NCBI RefSeq assembly: GCF_963678635.1
Contig: NC_087064.1
Span: 63,729,548 to 63,793,547, forward strand
Length of the DNA: 64,000 bases
Direction: 5' to 3'
Source: Symsagittifera roscoffensis
Taxonomy: Eukaryota; Xenacoelomorpha; Acoela; Convolutidae
Part shown: in pieces, positions 57,801 to 64,000 of the stretch
How positions within the stretch are numbered: the stretch's first letter is position 1
Layout: the number at the start of each line of letters is the position of its first letter
The notes under the pieces: model-generated
What the model was told of the DNA's origin: nothing
What the model saw: only the letters and a program-made list of their open reading frames with translations
The model's database searches: none
Program-made: the position numbers and the translations under genes

Positions 57801-60800
57801 TGATATATTTTTTTCTCAGAAACTCGTTTAGATTTTTTTCTGCAAAGTGTTCTCTTTGTTTTCCGGTATCCTTGGGTTCGTTGCGCTTTTCCGTACACGA
57901 TGTATTCGTACACGCAATGTTTTACATAGTTTAAATTCTCTGCTTATTGTCTGTTTTAGTCTGACGTGAAAGTGATAGCAGATGGGAAAGGAGGGTCGTT
58001 CTACAGAGACCATCTGCCCCTGCTGGGAGAAGTGCCAGGCACTCGCTACTCTTCCTCTGCTGTGAATGGAATGAGTGGGAGGACGAATGCGGGTGGTTTG
58101 AGTGTGGGAGATGTGGTCAACATCGACTTGGACTGTGAGGTGGTGAAGTCATTCCAGCAGGGACACGGGGGGTGGACGGATGGCATGTTGGAGGTACAAT
58201 ATACAAATAGAATACAATACCCAACACACTCAAGTCAATTCACAAATCTAATCCATCTCATTAAGTTACATTGCACTGGCTTTTTATTCCTGCCGTAAAA
58301 GTGGCCGTTAAAATGGAATCGTGCTCAGAGCTTCATCGATTGAAAAACTCAATCTGATATGCTTAATAAACTGCAGGTTACAGGCGCGGGCGGGAATGTG
58401 AAATGAATAGCTAATTATTCTGTTTATGACCTCAATTACTTTACAAAGTTAGAGTCTTCTATTCCACACAGCAGAATCAAACACTTACTTATGATTAAAT
58501 CAAATGAGCAACAAATATAATGAGATTTACTTGACAGTCTTTGCTGAACCTGTTTAAGATGGCGTTGCTTTTTTCTACTTCTACTTACTCATTATTCACA
58601 TACTGATCATCCAGTTTGATTTGTTCCTGCATATTGTTAAATATCCTGAAATGTTCAACTTAATTATATTTTTGTGAAAAGTAGTGAGAGCGTTTATCGC
58701 TTCGCCCGCCCTGTTACAAGTAGACTGAGAGGGTTCTAAATGAATGTTGAAGATGTGTGGGAGCTGGAGTGGGTGATTGTTGTGTTGTGTTTAGTGTGTA
58801 CAGGTGGGCACCCATGGCACAGTGGTGGGATTGGACGAGGACAATGACGTAGTGGTCGCCTATCCCAGTGGAAACAGGTACCACACAATACAATACTTCA
58901 TACTTCATTACACAGCCGCCGCAACAGGCTACATGTACGCTTTTTAGACGCATAATATACCAGTAGACGATTGTGATGTCCTGAGATGTCTAGAATGCAC
59001 TATGGTTGTCCAAGGGCACAACACATGTCGTAGTAGGACTCTTCTTCTGCCCCTACCCTCTTTCTTAATTAAAGTATAATTTGTTATACGGCATTTTTAT
59101 GAGAAAATATTGTAAAAGGCCATTCTTGCTTTCACATTTTTTTTTGCAATTTAGAACATCAGGCTTTTTCATAAACGTTTGTGAGTTTTTTTTATGAAAA
59201 AAGAAGGGACTGGAAATCGCCCTGAGTGTTTCTGACTGTTCAAATTTTGAAAGTTTTATAGCTTTATTGAATATTTATTGCTTTGCAATTTATTGCAAAG
59301 CAATAAGTTGAAAATGAATATTTTTTTTTCGATGAGTCACAAAAAACGTATTAAAAAGTCTTAAAAATGATATTTTTGTAAGGACATATATCCCCTTTAA
59401 TTGCATGAGCGTTGATGAGATTAAGTGGGCTAGCTACTTTGAAGTATCACATGTGAGGTATTTAAATTCTAGAAGGTTCGTAAAGTTATTGAAGCTGATA
59501 TGGACATTTTTTTGTTCAAGATTTGAATTATCCGGACAAAACGAATTAAGTTAAAACTCTATTTTTTTAAATTTGGGTTTAAATTAGGCGAAAATGATGA
59601 AGACAAAAGTTTCACCTTGCAAAAGTATAGTTTTTGGCTTTTTCAATTAAATTACGTCAATCAATTGCGGCAATTGAGTCAAAACAAACGGTTCAATTGC
59701 TAACAAAAGATTATCAAAGAGAGATTCTTACGTAGCTCAACAAGTTTTAAGAAGATAATCTCCAATAGTTTGCGCAAAATGTTTAAAAGTTGTTTTCAAA
59801 TATGAAATTAGAATTTACACGGGCGAAGCTTATTGTAATAAAACTATGCCATTTTTTTCCTACTCAAGTCGCAATAAAAGTGCTACTTGAAAGTGCTGCT
59901 TTAGGTGGTACTTTTGAATCACGCGGCTGTGTTGACCTTATACTGTGTTTTGTTATCTTATTTGTATTGTATTAATACAATTGATGCTTTTTTCAATTCA
60001 TCAATTGAAATGAAAAAAGATACTTGCATAATTCATTACACAAGCGTAGTGTATTATTACGAACAATTTTTTTTCTAGTAATAAAAGTACTCATTTGGTG
60101 CACTTTATTTATATTATTCAATGTAATCATATTTAAGCGTATTTGGACATGAATGATTTAATGACATCTGTTGCTGCTTAGTTTTTGGCTAGTGTTAGGT
60201 CCTGTTTGAATCAAAAATATATTTTCTGAAAATGTATGGGATTTGTTGTTTTTTGTTCTTTTTTGCGACGCTTTGGAAATTTTTTTGCACTTTTCGCAGA
60301 AAAATAAATTTTTCTCAAAAACTACTGTACCGATTTTCCAAAAAAAAATAGTACCAATAGAAAAGCCGACTCCACTTCTATGTGCCTGCATATTGCGCTT
60401 ATCTCTCTTCATTTTACCTCACGTTCTACGGCCTTCGAAAGTTTCAGTACGGAGATTTTCGGCCTATTTGATTTGAATTTTTTTCATTTTCTCAAATATT
60501 ATATGCACAAGTCTGATATGAAGTTTCCAATCAAAAATTTAAACTATAGGGATTTACCCTTCCCAAGTGGTTTTTTTTTAAAATTTGGTAGAAAAAAATT
60601 ATGGCCTCAAACAAGCCCATTTTTTGACATTTTGGTTTATTTTTTTGAAAATCTTTGACTTTTCTCAACAACTACCCTGCCAAATCGGAGATTAAGGGTG
60701 TAATCGAAAGAAAAAATAAGTTATGCAATTGTGACATGCAAAGCGTTTTGAAAAAATATGGCCTCAGAGAAATTTGCCCATTTTCTGGAAAGTTATTCTT

Positions 60801-62157
60801 TTTTTTTTCAAATCTAACCTGCTGATTGAGGGTGGTAGTTCCTTTAAAGTCACATGGTGCTTAGAAATTTCGTGCGTTATCTGTTTTATTTATTTTTTTT
60901 GTTGTTGAAAAACTGACATGGACATCGGAAAAATTCTTTTTTGAAATTGTTACCATTTGTTTAAAGAAATTTCGTCACTATTCTTAAAAACTACTAGCTA
61001 AATCTGATATTAAGGGTTCAATCTAAAAAAAATCAGGACGCGGAAATCTTCGATCTAAAAATCAGGGTGCGCAAAGTAGAGGCTATTCCCATGCTTTAGT
61101 AGTGAAAAATAAATGGATTTAGGAAAAGCCAAACTTTTGATCAATTTTTGGAATCTTTTTCGCTTTTTTTTCGATCATGGAGCAGATGTGAGAATGTGGT
61201 ATTCCTAATCTCAACACAATTTCTTGGTGTATTTTTTATTTTTAACCTTGTTTTACTGTGTTTCGCCTGTTTTGAGGTCTTTTTTTTGCGTTTTCCTAGC
61301 TTGTGTTTGCGAAGCACAGCTTCGCCTCTGTAATCAAATTTGGTTAAATCTGATCCTAGCTTGTGTTTGCGAAGCACAGCTTGGCCTCTGTGGTCAAATC
61401 AAGTTTGTGTTTTTGTGCATTTTAAAGCCGAATCTGTGGCCGCTTTCTCGCTCGTGTTTGCGAAGCAGCAGCTTCATCTTTGTGTTTAAATAGCTAAAAT
61501 GACTTTTTTCGCTATCAAACGAAAATATGTTGATTCATACAAATTTAAGGTTATATTATCTTTAAAGTTTTTTGAGCTGCATAGGCTCACTTTGATTTAG
61601 AATTCGAGCAATTGTAACTAGTTTTGGCTTAGTTTTAATTGACTATAAAAAAGTCCAATGTTTGCTAAAAATGCACTTTTTTCCTTGTCGTTTTTTGTGT
61701 AATATTAACCCAAATTGAGAAATACGATTTTAAGTTCCAAGTTGAATTCGTGTTGTGCGGATAAATTAAATCAGCACTGTAGTTGTCCTCTTCACAAGCT
61801 AGTGACTCGAATCAGTGTATTTTAATTTGCAGGTGGACATTCAACCCCGCAGTGTTGAAGAGAGTCCGCGTTTTTCCCTCTCTCTTAACTAACTCTCTGG
61901 ACAACCCACCCTCGTTCCACACTAGTGACAGCTTCGAGCATGACCCCGACAACTCAGTCGGTGGTCTAACAGGAGGGGGAACAGGTAGTAACGGAAGCAA
62001 CTCTCCTCGTGGTGCAGTGGGAGGGGTGGGTGCAAGCATCGGGGCAGGAGTGACGGGAGCGTTGCAAGTGGGGGACATAGTGCAGGTGATCAGTGATGCC
62101 GAGAGAATGAAGGGGTTGCAAAGGGGCCACGGGGAGTGGGCGGTGGCTATGATGCCG
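42606..62157 (+). CDS. MIB1: Mind bomb 1 E3 ubiquitin ligase, 5' part (spliced, continues beyond window)
   Basis: Mind bomb ubiquitylates Delta/Serrate-type Notch ligands in the signal-sending cell, driving their endocytosis. Exons: 42606-42804, 43152-43326, 47332-47461, 50251-50388, duplicates 52773-52902 and 55464-55601, then 57960-58193, 58804-58877, 61833-62157. Phases fit at each join when one duplicate pair is used. Domains: MIB/HERC2, ZZ finger, MIB/HERC2 (ligand N-box binding), REP 1 and the start of REP 2. Near-identity to vertebrate MIB1 ([28 protein letters not shown]) favours MIB1 over MIB2. Ankyrin repeats and RINGs are not in the window. Species-specific Gly/Ser-rich insertions lie in exons 5 and 7. 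Confidence 0.95.
42816..42875. repeat. Inverted repeat just after the exon 1 donor
   Basis: 15-bp perfect arms, CTGTTGCAAATGGTA (42816-42830) and TACCATTTGCAACAG (42861-42875), with further aatggtag copies to 42905. It starts 11 bases after the MIB1 exon 1 donor, close enough to affect local RNA folding. Confidence 0.8.
43152..43326 (+). CDS. MIB1: MIB1 exon 2: ZZ zinc finger
   Basis: Acceptor ttctgttccag, donor CACAG|gtagca, phases 1 in and 2 out. Zinc ligands appear as [19 protein letters not shown] and the HNIRH histidine. An insertion of about 15 residues (Thr/Ser-rich) sits between AEC and DLC relative to vertebrate MIB1. A cryptic donor (ttcgg|ggtaag) occurs mid-exon. Confidence 0.95.
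43880..46205 (+). mobile_element. Decayed LINE with ORF1, endonuclease and ORF2 linker
   Basis: From about 43960 the text resembles a LINE ORF1 ([15 protein letters not shown], then [13 protein letters not shown] and [11 protein letters not shown]). From about 44385 comes an AP-endonuclease ([14 protein letters not shown]; near 44790 [14 protein letters not shown]; near 45427 [16 protein letters not shown]). Then the linker typical before RT ([20 protein letters not shown] near 45768, [12 protein letters not shown] near 46040). Stops and frameshifts are many, and the RT is absent. It lies in MIB1 intron 2, same orientation as the gene. A CR1/L2-like clade is likely but not settled. Confidence 0.8.
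44850..45370. mobile_element. Insertion of an unclassified element within the LINE endonuclease
   Basis: The endonuclease text breaks after QEDLLSQSY (about 44848) and resumes at [11 protein letters not shown] (about 45399). The intervening sequence starts gttccgac and ends near a hairpin-containing gtcggaacattcagggtttcgccctgatacgagcag. It shares both edges with 23490-24800. Nested insertion shows it is younger than the LINE. Confidence 0.55.
47332..47461 (+). CDS. MIB1: MIB1 exon 3, copy A: second MIB/HERC2 domain (first half)
   Basis: Acceptor cttgcctgttgtgtag, donor GAT|gtaagc; phase 2 in, 0 out; 130 bp. It reads [19 protein letters not shown], then [16 protein letters not shown], matching vertebrate MIB1 around RRKSKK and [11 protein letters not shown]. 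It was hidden from simple start-to-stop frames. Identical to copy B. Confidence 0.95.
48509..48530. repeat. Perfect 22-bp palindrome, copy A
   Basis: TACCCTTGCTTAAGCAAGGGTA, repeated in copy B at 53944-53965. It lies within a MIB1 intron. No role is evident. Confidence 0.85.
50251..50388 (+). CDS. MIB1: MIB1 exon 4, copy A: second MIB/HERC2 domain (second half)
   Basis: 138 bp, phase 0 at both ends, between tgtgtttaag and GCATG|gtcagt. Encodes [20 protein letters not shown] through [18 protein letters not shown]. Length divisible by three with symmetric phase means it could be skipped or repeated without frame loss. Confidence 0.95.
51165..51894. mobile_element. Foldback element 1 (730 bp, TA-flanked)
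   Basis: Outer ends CAGTGCTGATTTAAATTAAC and its reverse complement, flanked by TA on both sides. The two halves are inverted copies over most of the length (arms about 320 bp), with an AT-rich centre near 51510-51590. TA flanks and CAGTGC-type termini resemble a Tc1/mariner-derived non-autonomous element. No transposase frame. Confidence 0.85.
52773..52902 (+). CDS. MIB1: MIB1 exon 3, copy B
   Basis: Base-for-base identical by eye to 47332-47461, with intact acceptor and donor. It enters in phase 2, so it cannot follow either exon 4 copy (phase 0): in that join the frame reaches TGA after nine codons. It can only replace copy A, not add to it. Confidence 0.9.
53944..53965. repeat. Perfect 22-bp palindrome, copy B
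   Basis: Same as 48509-48530. Confidence 0.85.
55464..55601 (+). CDS. MIB1: MIB1 exon 4, copy B
   Basis: Differs from copy A by one visible silent change (ATC to ATA at the first Ile of GKITEI). Same splice sites, phase 0 at both ends. It is adjacent to exon 5, so transcripts need skip nothing after it. Confidence 0.9.
56440..57171. mobile_element. Foldback element 2 (732 bp)
   Basis: Duplicate of 51165-51894, carried along by the tandem duplication, with a handful of substitutions and 1-3 bp indels. TA flanks retained. Confidence 0.85.
57960..58193 (+). CDS. MIB1: MIB1 exon 5: end of second MIB/HERC2 and start of REP 1
   Basis: Acceptor ttgtctgttttag, donor GGAG|gtacaa, 78 codons, phase 0 both ends. 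Reads [20 protein letters not shown], then a species-specific Ser/Gly insertion, then [20 protein letters not shown] and GGWTDGMLE, the first half of REP domain 1 (Jagged/Delta C-box binding). Confidence 0.95.
58804..58877 (+). CDS. MIB1: MIB1 exon 6: REP 1 middle
   Basis: 74 bp between gtgtacag and AACAG|gtacca; phase 0 in, 2 out. Encodes [20 protein letters not shown] and PSGN, matching [20 protein letters not shown] in vertebrate MIB1. Short but unmistakable. Confidence 0.95.
59275..59306. repeat. Short perfect hairpin
   Basis: TTATTGCTTTGCAA and TTGCAAAGCAATAA arms (14 bp) around a TTTA loop, in MIB1 intron 6. No role is evident. Confidence 0.85.
59518..61779. mobile_element. Diverged large relative of the foldback element
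   Basis: Left edge about 59518-59770 (attatccggacaaaacgaatt, then cttacgtagctcaacaa) and right edge about 61555-61779 (ttgtgcggataaattaaatc, agcactgta) are homologous to the two arms of the 730-bp element but much more diverged. The 1.8 kb between holds AT-rich low-copy repeats and no transposase. The left terminus has lost CAGTGC. Either an older, larger member or an element filled by later insertions. Confidence 0.6.
61290..61480 (+). repeat. Repeated small hairpin motif
   Basis: ctcgtgtttgcgaagcacagcttcgcc-type motif occurs at about 61297, 61351 and 61448, and again at about 62585. The core GCGAAGC...GCTTCGC can pair. The first two are in a 54-bp tandem arrangement. Confidence 0.65.
61833..62157 (+). 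CDS. MIB1: MIB1 exon 7: REP 1 end and REP 2 start
   Basis: Acceptor tttaatttgcag; first base completes the Arg codon, then [12 protein letters not shown] (REP 1 end), a Ser/Gly-rich linker of about 55 residues longer than in vertebrates, then [20 protein letters not shown] and [12 protein letters not shown] (REP 2). Donor GCCG|gtaata, phase 0 out. The next exon was not found in the remaining 1.8 kb. Confidence 0.95.
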
Positions 62158-64000
62158 GTAATAATCCTACCATCTGTTTTAATTCGATCAAAATTATACC
62201 AAATGTTACAAGATGAAAAATAGTTGAACACGTGGTCTTCAATTTACAGTCTACGGGACAACTTTTTTTTTCAGATAGTTTAATTATGTACACGAACGTA
62301 GCGTAGTATGATAGTACGCAACTTTTTTTTCGAACCTAAGACGCAAATTTGATAAGTAATAAGTTAACACAGTTGCTGCTTTCTTAATTCGTCAATTGAA
62401 CCGAAAAAGTTATTGGTTTCGTACATAAGTATAATAATTAGATATGTACTTCGCAAGAATTTTGAAATGCATAATTTACATGCAATGTTAGTATGATTGT
62501 CTTTAGCTAATTACATTTCAATTGATTTCGTGCAAATATCGAGGTTTTGTGCATCTTAAAGCTCCTGAATCTTTGCCGCTTTCTCGCTCGTGTTTGCGAA
62601 GTTACAACTTCGTCTCGGTGTCCAATTCGTGGCTTTCCGGTTATAACTACTGATGGATTTATTTTCTTAGTTCTAATGTATTTTCGCTGAAACCTCGTGG
62701 CTATCAAATAATATTTAGATCTCGCAAATTTGTTAGCGATGAGAGAAACGCAATGAAAAGCGTTTCTTTCATCGCTAACAAATTTGTGAGGTCTAAATAT
62801 TATTTGTTAGTTAGTTTGCACTGAACAAATGGTCGTTTTGATTCATCAGTAGACACTTTGTCCTTTGTTTTGACGGAAGAGTTTTCAACGTGGTACAATT
62901 GGTTTTATTAATGCAGTTGGTTTTTTGGGATATTTGATTGGGATTTACAAATAGGCGCAATACTGTAAATTTCGGCAACTGTGTTCAGAATTTTGATATT
63001 TGTATTTGTTGTTTTTTTATGAACTTTTCTCTAATTACGCTTGCAGTTAGCAAGCGTTATCAAGTCAGAATACAAAAATTTTAAAGTTAAAAACCTGTTT
63101 TCGCTTGCGATTTGCAAGCGCTATCAAATCGGAATGTAGACTTTTTTTTTCTAGTTAACAACTAGTTTAACAAAATCAGTTGAATCACTTGACATGATCT
63201 TCGCCTGACATGCTCTTCAGCTGACGTGCTCAATTTCATGAAAGTTCAAATTTCACTACTGGCTGAGTACTAGTTACTACAGGGTAGTTTCAGGGGAACT
63301 TGAAAGTTTTTTCACATAATATCTTTTTTATTTCGGCTCAACTGGTGTCTGCTCGAAGATTGTCGGCCTTGTTTCCGCTTGTAAGTTTTGTCCTGTTGCT
63401 AATATGAGTTTCAGGAACTCATGTTTTACTCGAGTTCCTGTCTGATAAAACAGGTATTATGAAAGTGTATGGGTTTTTTTAAAACTTTTATTGGGATTTT
63501 TTTTGAGACTTTTGTTTGTATCCTTCTAAAAGCTCTGTGGAGGAAATATTTGACCGATATTTGTGACTTCTTCTCATTTTCTCAAAAAGTAGCCTACCAA
63601 ATCTGATTTCTTTGTTTCAATGAATAGAACGAGTTTGAAAAGCTCGTCCATAAACAGTTTTGTCCAATTTTTTTTACACACAAATTTATGTCCTTGGAAA
63701 TAGTCAAGTTTTTGTTTTTTTAACCGATTTTTGAATCTTTTATTTATTTTTCTCAAAAACTAACATCTCAAATTTGAGGTTGTGGATCCAATTGAAATGA
63801 CGGGTATTGGGAAGCTTCCTTGTAGTAGCGGGGCCACTCACATTTTTTACACAAAAAGTTATCGTCCTCGGAAAAGTCAATTTTTTTGTGATTTTTTGAG
63901 CGTTTTTTTTCTGAATTTTATGAAGGTAATAAAAAAATATCCTGACATATGTGAGATTTTGGGTTCAATCCAAAAAACGGTTTGTGGTAAGCCCCTTCGG
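62158..64000 (+). other. MIB1 intron 7 (continues past window)
   Basis: No exon recognised. AT-rich, with a long hairpin (62705-62806), a hairpin motif near 62585, and a low-copy repeat family (63560-64000) shared with 25980-26450. Confidence 0.7.
62705..62806. mobile_element. 102-bp near-perfect hairpin (MITE-like)
   Basis: 47-bp arms (62705-62751 and 62760-62806) differing at a few positions, with an 8-base loop aatgaaaa. Arm ends read CAAATAATATTTAGA. It would fold into a long stem in RNA and could be a minimal inverted-repeat element or a small-RNA-type precursor. No flanking duplication is evident. Confidence 0.7.

Overview
This is animal (metazoan) nuclear DNA: AT-rich, with genes split by GT-AG introns and dense transposable elements. 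Two spliced genes lie head-to-tail on the + strand. The first is MED16, the Mediator tail subunit. The second is mind bomb 1 (MIB1), the E3 ubiquitin ligase that acts on Notch ligands. Strong MIB1 similarity plus a full-length BEL/Pao LTR element point to an invertebrate. I cannot name the phylum from sequence alone.

1-19388 is a tandem array. Its unit carries (a) a minus-strand gene for an unrecognised basic protein, (b) a GC-rich pseudogene-like island between 150-bp direct repeats, and (c) the first coding exon of MED16. The MED16 exon occurs three times (7884, 14256, 17662), each with an ATG, an open frame and a splice donor. A truncated unit opens the window.

19389-42188 holds the rest of MED16: eight further exons that join in consistent phase and end in a C-terminal Cys/Trp-rich signature. 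The introns hold a decayed LINE reverse transcriptase, a tRNA-derived SINE with a headless second copy, a GT microsatellite and low-copy AT-rich repeats. The last intron holds an 8.6-kb BEL/Pao retrotransposon in antisense (33313-41950), with equal-length LTRs, a 5-bp target duplication and two in-frame stop codons in an otherwise long gag-pol frame.

42606-64000 is the 5' part of MIB1: MIB/HERC2 domain, ZZ finger, second MIB/HERC2 domain, REP domain 1 and the start of REP 2. The ankyrin repeats and RING fingers must lie beyond the window. A 5.4-kb direct tandem duplication (46610-52049 and 52050-57325) doubles the two exons for the second MIB/HERC2 domain. Exon phase shows that splicing in all four duplicated exons would bring a premature stop. 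Introns also carry a decayed LINE (43880-46205) and three foldback elements.

The two genes are about 417 bp apart (stop to ATG) and are functionally unrelated. The most striking signals are the two independent internal tandem duplications, each doubling or tripling coding exons of a highly conserved single-copy regulator. They could be real alternative exons or promoters, or collapsed or expanded haplotypes in the assembly. Exon boundaries were read by eye from splice consensus, phase and remembered family sequences. Nothing was aligned by program.
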